A stretch of 25,193 nt of DNA from Anaerobacillus sp. (GTDB lineage Bacteria > Bacillota > Bacilli > Bacillales_H > Anaerobacillaceae). The position numbers and the translations under genes were made by a program. Where the stretch lies: positions 1 through 25,193 of the forward strand of contig SKOL01000529.1 of assembly GCA_007120055.1 (NCBI GenBank). The letters run 5' to 3'. The notes under the pieces were generated by a model, which was not told the origin of the DNA, searched no databases, and was given only the letters and a program-made list of their open reading frames with translations. Shown in pieces: positions 8,004-15,235 of the stretch. The stretch's first letter is position 1. Every line of letters starts with the position of its first letter.

Positions 8004-9263
8004 ATGAATATCGGGATAAAAAAAGCATTAAAAGATATCGAAGCAGGGAAAATGGAAGAAGGGTTAGCTCAATTGAAGAAAGTTAACGAGACGGCTGATC
8101 ATGAAACGAAATACTCAATTGCTGAAATTTATTATGAGTTAGGTTTAGTAGATTTAGCAAAAGAAATTATGGATGAGTTAATATTATTGTATCCTGACGA
8201 AGGAGAATTATATACTTTTATGGCCGAACTGTTAATTGATTTAGATCAAGAGGATGAAGCGATTGAAATGCTTCTTGAAATTAAGGAGAATGACCATGTT
8301 TATGTGCAAGCACAGTTGTTATTAGCTGATTTATATCAATTGCAAGGGCTCGATGAAGTAGCAGAATCAAAGTTATTAATAGCAGAAAAAAAAGTACCTG
8401 ATGAGCCAGTCGTTCTTTTTGGGTTAGGAGAATTTTACTTAGCAAGAGGAGACTATTTAAAAAGTATACCTTATTATAAGAGAGTGTTAGCTTCTAATGA
8501 AGATTTAGATGGAACGAATATTGCTTTACGCTTAGCTGAAGCTTACAGTGCAACAGGCTATTTTGAAGAAGCAATTACTTATTACCGTGATGGATTGAAT
8601 GGTGACAAAATTATCGATGATCATTTTGGTTACGGGTATACAGCATTTCAGTTAAATGATTACCCAGTAGCGATTAAACAATTTGAAACTGTCATTGATA
8701 TGGACGAGAGTTATTCAAGTGTATACCCTTATTTAAGTGAAGCTTATGAGGAAGAAGGACAAGTTCACGAAGCGCTTCAACTTATAAAAAAGGGTATTGA
8801 AATGGATGAATATAACGAAGCATTGTATGTTCAAGGGGCAAGGATATCTTTTAATAACGGTTTTATTAGCGAGGGAGAAGATTACTTAAGAAAAGTAGTT
8901 GCAATTAATCCCGCGAATTTTGAAGCGGTTAATATGTTAGGTAATTTTCTTAAAAAGGAAGAGCGTTACGATGAACTTCAAGAATTAATCCTTCATATTA
9001 AAGAACTCGGTGAAGAAGATCCATTATTTGATTGGTTTTTAGCTTCGGCAAAATGGGAATTAGACGAATGTGACGAGTCTCTAAAGTTATTTGAACAAAT
9101 TACAGTTAACTTATCTCATGATAGTGACTTTTTAGAAGAATATGGACAAGTTTTGCTTGAAGCAGGTTACAGGCAAAAAGGGAAAGAAATGTTAGAAAAA
9201 GCATTGAATATTGATGCTTCGAAAACGCATTTACAAGAATTTCTCTTTCATTTGAATAATTAA
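8004..9263 (+). CDS. ypiA: TPR-repeat protein YpiA
   Basis: This 419-residue acidic cytoplasmic protein is built of tetratricopeptide repeats through almost its whole length; clear units include AEIYYELGLVDLAKEIMDEL, LLADLYQLQGLDEVAESKLL, AEAYSATGYFEEAITYYRDG and YLSEAYEEEGQVHEALQLIK. TPR solenoids bind partner proteins; no enzymatic motif is present and the exact role is unknown. Length and position before ypiB/ypiF/qcrA match B. subtilis YpiA. ATG 8004 is preferred to ATG 7998 because the AGGAG at 7991-7995 is only 2 bases from the latter. Its stop codon overlaps a 117-bp repeat element. Confidence 0.88.
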   Translation: MNIGIKKALKDIEAGKMEEGLAQLKKVNETADHETKYSIAEIYYELGLVDLAKEIMDELILLYPDEGELYTFMAELLIDLDQEDEAIEMLLEIKENDHVYVQAQLLLADLYQLQGLDEVAESKLLIAEKKVPDEPVVLFGLGEFYLARGDYLKSIPYYKRVLASNEDLDGTNIALRLAEAYSATGYFEEAITYYRDGLNGDKIIDDHFGYGYTAFQLNDYPVAIKQFETVIDMDESYSSVYPYLSEAYEEEGQVHEALQLIKKGIEMDEYNEALYVQGARISFNNGFISEGEDYLRKVVAINPANFEAVNMLGNFLKKEERYDELQELILHIKELGEEDPLFDWFLASAKWELDECDESLKLFEQITVNLSHDSDFLEEYGQVLLEAGYRQKGKEMLEKALNIDASKTHLQEFLFHLNN

Positions 9264-9378
9264 TGAATTTCATAAACCAATATTATCGCCATTAAGAAAC
9301 TATAAGTAGTTGCCTTAGGTCGCTCGCAACTACTTATAGTTGGATATGGCTTAATTTAGTTTATTATGAAATTCACTC
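9262..9378 (-). repeat. 117-bp hairpin element, copy E1 (reverse orientation)
   Basis: Read on the minus strand it begins GAGTGAATTTCATAAT and ends ATGAAATTCATT. Inside it has a GCCAT/ATGGC stem and a perfect 16-bp inner hairpin, AACTATAAGTAGTTGC (9298-9313) with GCAACTACTTATAGTT (9326-9341). It aligns end to end with the copy at 24023-24139 at the same length. It starts within the ypiA stop codon. Confidence 0.9.
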
Positions 9379-9383
9379 TAATC

Positions 9384-9472
9384 AATGAATTTCATAATTC
9401 ATTATTCTCACCACTAAGATCAATATATAGTTGCGTGATGTGGCTCATTTTTGGTAATTACGAAATTCACTC
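9384..9472 (-). repeat. 117-bp element, copy E2 (89 bp, inner hairpin arm deleted, reverse orientation)
   Basis: It has the same ends as E1, five bases after E1. It aligns closely with the copy at 10719-10835 but lacks 28 bases, namely one arm and the loop of the inner hairpin. The opposite arm GCAACTATATATTG remains (as its complement, 9421-9434). The outer stem is intact. Confidence 0.85.
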
Positions 9473-9500
9473 TAATGAATAAATTATAAGTTTTCTTAAA

Positions 9501-9539
9501 ACCGTTCATACTAAATTCAAATAGTTTAGGAAGAACGGT
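9501..9539 (+). promoter_or_regulatory. hairpin spanning the ribosome-site region of the 349-aa gene
   Basis: ACCGTTC (9501-9507) pairs with GAACGGT (9533-9539), with a nested CTAAA (9511-9515)/TTTAG (9525-9529). The only purine-rich ribosome-site candidates, GGAAGAA (9529-9535) and CGGTG (9536-9540), fall in the stem, 8-19 bases before the ATG at 9548. It may lower translation or serve as an RNA or protein binding site. Confidence 0.45.
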
Positions 9540-9547
9540 GATAATAT

Positions 9548-10597
9548 ATGAATTTAATGGATGTATTGCTTTTTCAAGAACGACGGCAGCTATTAAAACT
9601 ATTAAAGGGTGATGTAGAAGGTTTTAATGCCAATTCTAAACGAGAAATGGTTGAAATGCTTTACCCGAAGCTTATGAATAAAAATGAACTAAAAAGTAAA
9701 TTTCAAAAGTTTTCAAATGAGGCAAAACGAATCGCTTTATCACTTTGTTACGACAAAAAGCTATTTCTATCGAAAGAAGAGTTGCGTGGCTATACGCCAA
9801 GATTAAAAGAAAGCGATTATCAGGAAATATTAAATGAATTAATTTCAGCCGGAATTTTGTTTTCGTATGAAGCCAATAATTTTCTTGTACCGAAACAGAT
9901 AAAAAAAGAACTTGTTCGTCAGTTTAAATTGACAATTGAGGAAGATGTATTGATATTACCAACTTTAATAGATGAAAATAATGAAATAGAGATTATCAAT
10001 GATTTATTCTATTTTATCGATATCGTTGCTGAAAAAAGCCTACCTTTAACAAAAATGGGGATGATTCATAAAAAGGATTATCAACAAATAATGAAAGGGT
10101 TTAGTATTAAGGAACAATTGCCAAATGATAAGTGGCGCTTTGGCTATGGTAGACGATTTTCTCAATATCCAGATCGTTTTTCATTAATTTATGATTTTTG
10201 TTTTGATAAAGGTTGGATTAAAGAAGAAGCTGGGAAACTAATATTAGGTCAAAGAGTAGAAGAATTATTCGAGCTAAAGTTAGAAGAGTTTATGCAGGAC
10301 CTGATAAAATATTGGCTCAAAGCTTACAAGCGACCGATACCTACAATCCGACTTTTATATCCCCTATTTTTAGAGTTACTAAAAGAAGGGGAAGGACTAG
10401 ATGAAAATTGTCTTATTTCGGCATTTTCATCATTTGTTGAACCATATTATTTTGACCAGAAAGCAGACATTATCCAAAAACGCTTTTTACAAATGCTTAC
10501 ATATCTAAATATCGTAAAAAAAGTGGAAGTAGAAGGTATTTGTTGCTACACGCTCGGCCCGGCAAAAAATTATGTATATAATACTCAAAGCCTTTGA
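9548..10597 (+). CDS. uncharacterised 349-aa cytoplasmic protein between ypiA and ypiB
   Basis: I do not recognise a named family. The 349-residue product is Lys/Glu-rich, mostly predicted helical, and has no membrane segment, signal peptide or obvious catalytic motif. Residues about 25-55 (SKREMVEMLYPKLMNKNELK) and 65-120 (IALSLCYDKKLFLSKEELRGY...ILNELISAGILFSYEANNFLVP) look like a short helical domain followed by a winged-helix-like fold, vaguely reminiscent of N-terminal domains of bacterial XPB-type helicase relatives; this is weak inference. Codon use is like its neighbours. It has its own terminator, is flanked by inverted copies of the repeat element, and is absent, as far as I recall, between ypiA and ypiB of B. 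subtilis. ATG 9557 is an alternative start. Confidence 0.7.
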   Translation: MNLMDVLLFQERRQLLKLLKGDVEGFNANSKREMVEMLYPKLMNKNELKSKFQKFSNEAKRIALSLCYDKKLFLSKEELRGYTPRLKESDYQEILNELISAGILFSYEANNFLVPKQIKKELVRQFKLTIEEDVLILPTLIDENNEIEIINDLFYFIDIVAEKSLPLTKMGMIHKKDYQQIMKGFSIKEQLPNDKWRFGYGRRFSQYPDRFSLIYDFCFDKGWIKEEAGKLILGQRVEELFELKLEEFMQDLIKYWLKAYKRPIPTIRLLYPLFLELLKEGEGLDENCLISAFSSFVEPYYFDQKADIIQKRFLQMLTYLNIVKKVEVEGICCYTLGPAKNYVYNTQSL

Positions 10598-10606
10598 TAT
10601 AAATGG

Positions 10607-10642
10607 GCGATTGTGAAATCGAGTTTTCACAATCGCTTTTTT
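10607..10642 (+). terminator. intrinsic terminator of the 349-aa gene
   Basis: GCGATTGTGAAA (10607-10618), loop TCGAGT, TTTCACAATCGC (10625-10636), then a run of six T. A perfect 12-bp stem makes this a strong terminator ten bases after the stop codon. Confidence 0.95.
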
Positions 10643-10718
10643 ACACTTAAAAGACGACTCAAAAAGCATTAATTGTTTACGAAAACAACCAAAAAGTGAT
10701 ATGTTTAAGAAATTAACT

Positions 10719-10835
10719 GAGTGAATTTCATAATTACCAAAAAAGAGTCACATCAAACAATAAATAGTTGCAAAGTGTTTTGGTGCAACTATATATTGAT
10801 CTTAGTGACGGGGATAATGAATTATGAAATTCATT
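10719..10835 (+). repeat. 117-bp hairpin element, copy E3 (forward)
   Basis: Ends GAGTGAATTTCATAAT and ATTATGAAATTCATT (15-bp inverted repeat with one G/A difference). Middle stem GTCAC/GTGAC replaces GCCAT/ATGGC of other copies with paired changes. Inner hairpin AATAAATAGTTGC (10759-10771) with GCAACTATATATT (10785-10797), one mismatch. It is the closest relative of E2 and lies in opposite orientation across the 349-aa gene. Confidence 0.9.
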
Positions 10836-10952
10836 AAACTATAAGGAAAATTATTATTAATAAATAAAAGGAATTTTACCGTTAAAGAAAGAATAATATA
10901 AGTAATTAACACTGTTTATCTTAGTGTGTATTTTAATTGGGGGGGGATAATG

Positions 10953-11504
10953 ATGAGTAGTGCAATTTCGATTTTAGAAAAAAAAGATTTTTTGAAGTGG
11001 TTTTTAAATAATTTTCAATTGAAACGTAGAGAGTGCGCTTGGTTATTGAATTACTTAATGAGTGATGATCAGTTAATGGAAAAGGTCCACTTTGTTGAAA
11101 ATGCAGAATATTGTCCGAAATCTCTCATCATCTCAGCAAATGATGTAGATTGCATCCCTTTTAGTTTTCATAAAAGACAACACGTTACGATGGATGCTGA
11201 GAAGTCCTTTCATGATATTCGCTTGAACAAAGAAGAAGAAATCTATATTCAATTAAACTTTAAAGATGCAAAAAAAAATCCTCAATATGTTGCAGTGTTA
11301 GAAGATAATCCTTTTATCCCTATCGATAAGGAAACGGAAAAAATTTATAGTTTATTTGCGGATTTAATCATTGATAAAGCAATGTTTCAATTTGAAAAAA
11401 AACAATTAACAGAGAAGATTGATCAAGCGTTAGATAGTGGCGATAAAGAAAGTTTTATAAAGTATAGCAACCAGCTAAAAGAGTTAAAAGCCCTTAAAAA
11501 ATAA
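10953..11504 (+). CDS. ypiB: YpiB family protein (UPF0302)
   Basis: The 183-residue protein carries the conserved core of UPF0302/YpiB: FLKWFLNNFQLKRRECAWLLNYLMSDDQLMEKVHFVE, AEYCPKSLIISA, DAEKSFHDIRLNKEEEIYIQLNF and AVLEDNPFIP. The B. subtilis homologue is about 179 residues. The C-terminus (about 130-183) is helical and Lys/Glu-rich. The biochemical role is unknown. Start chosen at the second ATG (10953) because the G-run at 10939-10946 is too close to ATG 10950 and upstream in-frame codons lie inside the ribosome site. Its last codons form the left arm of its own terminator. A 348-base gap containing repeat E3 precedes it. Confidence 0.93.
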   Translation: MSSAISILEKKDFLKWFLNNFQLKRRECAWLLNYLMSDDQLMEKVHFVENAEYCPKSLIISANDVDCIPFSFHKRQHVTMDAEKSFHDIRLNKEEEIYIQLNFKDAKKNPQYVAVLEDNPFIPIDKETEKIYSLFADLIIDKAMFQFEKKQLTEKIDQALDSGDKESFIKYSNQLKELKALKK

Positions 11505-11522
11505 GGGCTTTTAACTTTTTTT
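11483..11522 (+). terminator. intrinsic terminator overlapping the ypiB 3' end
   Basis: GTTAAAAGCCCTTA (11483-11496), 5-base loop, TAAGGGCTTTTAAC (11502-11515), then seven T. The perfect 14-bp stem starts inside the coding region, encoding the C-terminal LKALKK, and the stop codon lies at the start of its right arm. Confidence 0.95.
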
Positions 11523-11566
11523 GTGGAAAAGAAGTTTGTTAGTTGGCTAGTTGGTTTGGGCTGCTC

Positions 11567-11770
11567 GCGCTTGATTTTTCCATATTAGATGGTGGTGGTA
11601 AATCGTCAGGATGTTTTGTATGAAAAAGAATGCTCGGTCGCTTTTCTTGAGCGAGCTTCTAAAATTCGATAGAAGTTTACAGCGAAGCGAGAGAAAAGCG
11701 ACTGACATTTTCATTCAAGATGGTGACGGAATATCGTCATGCAGGTTTTTTATGAAAAAAGAAAGTCGAC
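11567..11770. repeat. imperfect tandem repeat (period about 131) with a central hairpin
   Basis: The 380-base ypiB-ypiF gap holds a repeated stretch. GATGG, then TCGTCA and TATGAAAAA, occur in the same order in the unit from 11567 and in the unit from 11698, and a third fragment (GTCGACTGAC) begins at 11766. Between them GTCGCTTTTC (11637-11646) pairs perfectly with GAAAAGCGAC (11693-11702), and CTTCTA (11656-11661) with TAGAAG (11670-11675). No ORF or RNA family is recognised. The rest of the gap is AT-rich leader before ypiF. Confidence 0.7.
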
Positions 11771-11884
11771 TGACTGTACATACTAAGTAATGCTTTTTAC
11801 ATGTTGCGTGAGTCAATTATTTTGATGTTGAAAAATAATAGTATAAAATGAAACATACTTAAGGAAAATAAAGGAGGAAGACTA

Positions 11885-12361
11885 ATGAAATGGCAGGCAA
11901 AAGAAATTGATGTTTATTTACAAGCGAAGGAATACGTAGACACAGCTATTATTCCTTTAATCCCAATTTCGTGGGGGGATGATATTAAGTCGACAGTGCA
12001 GATGGGTGAGTTTATTACCTTTATAAGTGATGAGCTAGAAAGACAATTTAAAGGAAGGGTTTTTCAATTCCCACCGTATACATATTTAAAATCAGAAAAA
12101 CCTGAAGAACGTTTATTAAAAATGAATGAATTACACGAACATTTAAAAAGTAATGGGTTTTATCACATTATATATTTAACGTCTGATGTAGATTGGAAAC
12201 AAATAGAAGCGAAGTTGAATGATACTTTATTATGGGTGCCTTCAATTCCTTTAGAACATTTAGATGAAAAATATAGAATGGAAACGTTATCGAACCAAAT
12301 TAAACAAATGATCCCGATATTAACGAATAAATGGCAAAATAATGAAAGAGAATCGAATTAG
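11885..12361 (+). CDS. ypiF: YpiF family protein (DUF2487)
   Basis: The 158-residue soluble protein matches YpiF/DUF2487 by its pattern MKWxAxEIDxYLQAKEYVDTAIIPLIPISWG near the start, VFQFPPYTYL at about 60, and FYHIIYLTSD...WKQIE. B. subtilis has it in the same place just before qcrA. The function is unknown; the constant pairing with the qcr operon suggests a link to respiration or its expression, which is inference. The ATG is preceded by an ideal AAAGGAGGAAG. A TATAAA at 11842-11847 could be a -10 box, but I see no good -35 at the right distance. Confidence 0.9.
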   Translation: MKWQAKEIDVYLQAKEYVDTAIIPLIPISWGDDIKSTVQMGEFITFISDELERQFKGRVFQFPPYTYLKSEKPEERLLKMNELHEHLKSNGFYHIIYLTSDVDWKQIEAKLNDTLLWVPSIPLEHLDEKYRMETLSNQIKQMIPILTNKWQNNERESN

Positions 12362-12376
12362 ATAATATCATAGTTA

Positions 12377-12406
12377 TTGACAGTGCTAATGTTATTAAAG
12401 TATCAT
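12377..12406 (+). promoter_or_regulatory. promoter of the qcrABC operon
   Basis: Perfect TTGACA (12377-12382), 18-base spacer, TATCAT (12401-12406). The predicted start is near 12413, giving a leader of about 68 bases with a small GGTCC-TATC-GGGCC hairpin (12437-12450) before the ribosome site. A TATAAT at 12420-12425 lacks a matching -35. Confidence 0.7.
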
Positions 12407-12480
12407 GAAAATGTCCTAGTATAATATGTATTACTTGGTCCTATCGGGCCTTAAAATAAAATGTAAGGAGGGGAATTACA

Positions 12481-12981
12481 GTGAGTGAAAAAGATCATAA
12501 AGTTTCAAGGCGTCAATTTTTGAATTATTCATTAACAGGTGTAGGTGGGTTTATGGCGGCTGGTATAACGCTACCATTAGTACGATTTGCTCTTGATCCT
12601 GCTTTAAAAGTAGGTGAAGACACGGAAATGGTTGCGGTAGCACAAGTCAACGAACTAACAAATGAACCTAAACGTTTTGACTTTAAAGTTAATCAAGTTG
12701 ATGCATGGTACGAGTCAGAAGTCTCTCGATCTGCATGGATATACGAAGAAGAAGGTGAAATTGTTGCGTTATCTCCAGTTTGTACACATTTAGGTTGTAC
12801 TGTTGACTGGGATACGAGCGATGATCAACCAAATCGCTTTTTCTGTCCGTGTCATTACGGTGCATTTGAAAAAGATGGAACAAATGTTGACCGTACGCCA
12901 CCAACTCAACCACTATTTTTGTATGATCATGAAGTGCGGAACGGCACTGTTTATTTAGGAAGACCGAGACCACAAGTATAA
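12481..12981 (+). CDS. qcrA: menaquinol:cytochrome c reductase Rieske iron-sulfur subunit
   Basis: QcrA passes electrons from menaquinol to the c-type heme of the bc complex via its [2Fe-2S] cluster. The 166-residue protein has a twin-arginine leader (VSRRQFLNYSLTG, Arg10-Arg11) followed by a single anchor helix (about 15-35), suggesting Tat-dependent membrane insertion. Cluster ligands are Cys101 and His103 in CTHLGC and Cys122 and His125 in CPCHYG; Cys106 and Cys124 would form the disulfide. The start is a GTG at 12481 after GTAAGGAGGGG. It leads a three-gene operon, 14 bases before qcrB. Confidence 0.97.
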   Translation: MSEKDHKVSRRQFLNYSLTGVGGFMAAGITLPLVRFALDPALKVGEDTEMVAVAQVNELTNEPKRFDFKVNQVDAWYESEVSRSAWIYEEEGEIVALSPVCTHLGCTVDWDTSDDQPNRFFCPCHYGAFEKDGTNVDRTPPTQPLFLYDHEVRNGTVYLGRPRPQV

Positions 12982-12995
12982 AGGAGGCGTAATAA

Positions 12996-13667
12996 TTGTT
13001 AAATAAGCTTTATAATTGGGTAGACGAACGTCTAGACATTACGCCGATGTGGCGTGATATTGCTGATCATGAAGTTCCTGAGCACGTAAATCCTGCTCAT
13101 CATTTTTCGGCATTTGTATATTGTTTTGGGGGTCTAACATTTTTCATTACGGTTATTCAAATTTTATCTGGTATGTTTTTAACAATGTATTATGTTCCAG
13201 ATATTATTAATGCATATCAATCCGTGTACTATTTACAAAACGAAGTTACATTTGGGGTAATTGTTCGTGGAATGCATCATTGGGGGGCAAGTTTAGTCAT
13301 TGTGATGATGTTCTTACATACGTTACGTGTTTTCTTTACGGGATCGTACAAGAAACCACGTGAATTAAACTGGGTTGTAGGAGTGCTTATTTTCTTTGTT
13401 ATGTTAGGTTTAGGGTTTACAGGATATTTACTTCCATGGGATATGAAAGCATACTTTGCAACAGTCGTGGGATTGCAAATTGCTGAAGCTGCACCAATTA
13501 TAGGTCCATTTGCAAAAACGTTGTTAGCTGGTGGAGAAATTATTGGAGCACAAACGTTAACAAGATTTTTCGCTATTCACGTATTCTTCTTACCTGGAGC
13601 ATTACTTGGTCTTTTAGGGGCTCACTTTGTAATGATTCGTAAACAAGGTATTTCAGGACCGCTATAA
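12996..13667 (+). CDS. qcrB: menaquinol:cytochrome c reductase cytochrome b subunit
   Basis: This is the short, b6-type cytochrome b of the Bacillus bc complex (224 residues by usual count, about four membrane helices), holding the two b hemes; His residues in GMHHWGAS, LHTLRVFF and RFFAIHVFF are in the expected helices. Cys43 (FVYCFGG) is the residue that, in B. subtilis and cytochrome b6f, binds an additional heme through one thioether. The start is a TTG at 12996 behind AAAGGAGGCG; the N-terminal MLNKLYNWVDERLDITP matches the family, so TTG is the likely true start. qcrC follows 25 bases later. Confidence 0.97.
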   Translation: MLNKLYNWVDERLDITPMWRDIADHEVPEHVNPAHHFSAFVYCFGGLTFFITVIQILSGMFLTMYYVPDIINAYQSVYYLQNEVTFGVIVRGMHHWGASLVIVMMFLHTLRVFFTGSYKKPRELNWVVGVLIFFVMLGLGFTGYLLPWDMKAYFATVVGLQIAEAAPIIGPFAKTLLAGGEIIGAQTLTRFFAIHVFFLPGALLGLLGAHFVMIRKQGISGPL

Positions 13668-13692
13668 AATTAAATAAAAAGGAGGGAAAACA

Positions 13693-14469
13693 ATGCATCG
13701 TGGCAAAGGAATGAAATTCGTAGGAGATTCCCGCATTCCGGCAGAACGAAAGCCGAATATTCCTAAAGACTATTCCGAATATCCGGGGAAAACGGAAGCA
13801 TTTTGGCCGAACTTCTTATTAAAAGAATGGATGGTAGGTGCGGTTTTCTTAGTAGGTTATTTAATCTTAACAGTTGCTCATTACGCACCACTTGAACGTG
13901 TTGCTGACCCAACTGATGCAGGTTATATTCCATTACCGGATTGGTACTTCTTATTTTTATACCAATTATTAAAGTATGAATTTGCTGCAGGTGATTACAC
14001 GGTGATCGGTGCCGTAGTAATACCAGGTATTGCTTTTGGAGCGTTATTACTTGCACCATGGTTAGACCGAGGGCCAGAGCGTCGTCCAATTAAAAGGCCA
14101 ATTGCTAGTAGTTTAATGCTACTCGCGGTTGCATCTATTTTTTGGTTAACGTGGGAATCTGTTTCTCAACATGATTGGGAAGCAGCTGCACAACAAGGTG
14201 CGATTGTAGAAGAAATAGAAATTAATACCGACCATATAGGTTATGAAATATGGTTAACTCAAGGCTCCTGTATTGGCTGTCATGGTGATAATATGGCTGG
14301 GATTCCTGGTGTAGGTCCAGCAGTATTTGAAAGTGATTATACGAAAGAAGAAATTATTGAGCTTGTTAATCAAGGTATTGGGGAAATGCCTGGAGGTTTA
14401 TTTACAGGAACTGAGGAAGAATTAGAAATTTTAGCAGACTTTATCGCTGCTGATGGAAATCCGGAATAA
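13693..14469 (+). CDS. qcrC: menaquinol:cytochrome b/c subunit (subunit IV-cytochrome c fusion)
   Basis: QcrC is the Bacillus-type fusion of a subunit-IV-like membrane region with a C-terminal cytochrome c. The 258-residue protein has three membrane helices (about 46-66, 103-122 and 137-155) and a PDWYF motif (82-86), the variant of the PEWY quinol-oxidation motif. An extracytoplasmic heme c domain follows with CIGCH (Cys193, Cys196, His197) and Met232 in GEMPGG as the likely sixth ligand. It is the last gene of qcrABC and is followed by a strong terminator. Confidence 0.97.
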   Translation: MHRGKGMKFVGDSRIPAERKPNIPKDYSEYPGKTEAFWPNFLLKEWMVGAVFLVGYLILTVAHYAPLERVADPTDAGYIPLPDWYFLFLYQLLKYEFAAGDYTVIGAVVIPGIAFGALLLAPWLDRGPERRPIKRPIASSLMLLAVASIFWLTWESVSQHDWEAAAQQGAIVEEIEINTDHIGYEIWLTQGSCIGCHGDNMAGIPGVGPAVFESDYTKEEIIELVNQGIGEMPGGLFTGTEEELEILADFIAADGNPE

Positions 14470-14478
14470 AATATTATG

Positions 14479-14511
14479 AGAAAAGCTGACAATTTGTCAG
14501 CTTTTTTTTAA
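14479..14511 (+). terminator. intrinsic terminator of the qcr operon
   Basis: The sequence AAAAGCTGACA, short AT loop, TGTCAGCTTTT followed by further T residues lies 10 bases after the qcrC stop. The stem is perfect and strongly terminator-like. Confidence 0.93.
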
Positions 14512-14574
14512 ATAGTAATAGTGATAAACTATTAAGGATAATTACAGAGATTGCTTAAAGAGTAGGAGAATAAG

Positions 14575-15171
14575 ATGTTAAAAATGTTAATTTCTTTGTT
14601 AGGTCAACGCAAGTTTATTTTTATGTTATTATTAGTGAATATTTTTGGGACAATTTATGGGTATTGGTGGTACAAAGATCAACTAGCGATTACACCAGCG
14701 CATTTTTATATTTTTGTCCCAGATAGTCCAACAGCAAGTTTGTTTTTTGTGTTTGTATTAATCATGTTTTTATTTAAAAAGAATTGGCCGCTTATGGAAG
14801 CTTTTGCCGCCGTTACGCTAATTAAATACGGGGTTTGGGCAGTCGTAATGAACCTGGCAGCTGGGGCAGCTGGAGCTACTTTGACGTGGCAAAATTATAT
14901 GTTAATTGGTTCGCATCTAGGAATGGCAGTTCAAGCACTTTTGTTTGCACCATACTTCCGAATAAAAATGTGGCATTTAGTTGTTGTCTCGATTTGGACG
15001 CTACATAATGATGTCATCGACTATGTTTTTTTTATGCACCCTTGGGTTTCAAGAAGTTTAACTGATTACATACCACATATCGGTTACTTTACATTTTGGT
15101 TAAGTATTGCTTCGATAGCTCTAGTTTATTATTTTGCAGTAAGAAAAGACCGATTGAAACTTCATTTGTAA
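14575..15171 (+). CDS. ypjA: YpjA family integral membrane protein (DUF1405)
   Basis: The 198-residue protein is almost wholly membrane-embedded, with about six hydrophobic segments beginning at residues 12-30 and ending at 170-188, and a basic C-terminus. The pattern GxxYGYWWYKDQL, FVPDSPTASLFF, LIKYGVWAVVMN and HLGMAVQALLF marks the DUF1405/YpjA family, found after qcrC in bacilli. The function is not known. The start ATG (14575) follows AGTAGGAGAATAAG. It probably forms a short operon with ypjB, 64 bases downstream; no terminator is apparent between them. Confidence 0.9.
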   Translation: MLKMLISLLGQRKFIFMLLLVNIFGTIYGYWWYKDQLAITPAHFYIFVPDSPTASLFFVFVLIMFLFKKNWPLMEAFAAVTLIKYGVWAVVMNLAAGAAGATLTWQNYMLIGSHLGMAVQALLFAPYFRIKMWHLVVVSIWTLHNDVIDYVFFMHPWVSRSLTDYIPHIGYFTFWLSIASIALVYYFAVRKDRLKLHL

Positions 15172-15235
15172 AAAAGTAGGTCTACTCTTGTCCACCTTTT
15201 CATAGGATTTAATTAGAAGAAGAGGAGGGACAGGC

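Noticed and set aside
9262..9472. Two adjacent repeats resembling a minimal CRISPR array
   Set aside because: Only two copies, 5 bases apart, of different length, each palindromic over 89-117 bp with no uniform spacers and no cas genes.
11822..11847. Promoter TTGATG ... TATAAA before ypiF
   Set aside because: The spacer is 14 bases; no acceptable -35 lies at the normal distance, so it is mentioned only under ypiF.
12420..12425. Second qcr promoter with TATAAT at 12420
   Set aside because: No -35-like hexamer 16-18 bases upstream; the TTGACA/TATCAT pair just before is a better candidate.
12689..12973. Minus-strand ORF inside qcrA
   Set aside because: Fully antisense to a conserved Rieske gene, without ribosome site or recognisable domain; a reading-frame shadow.
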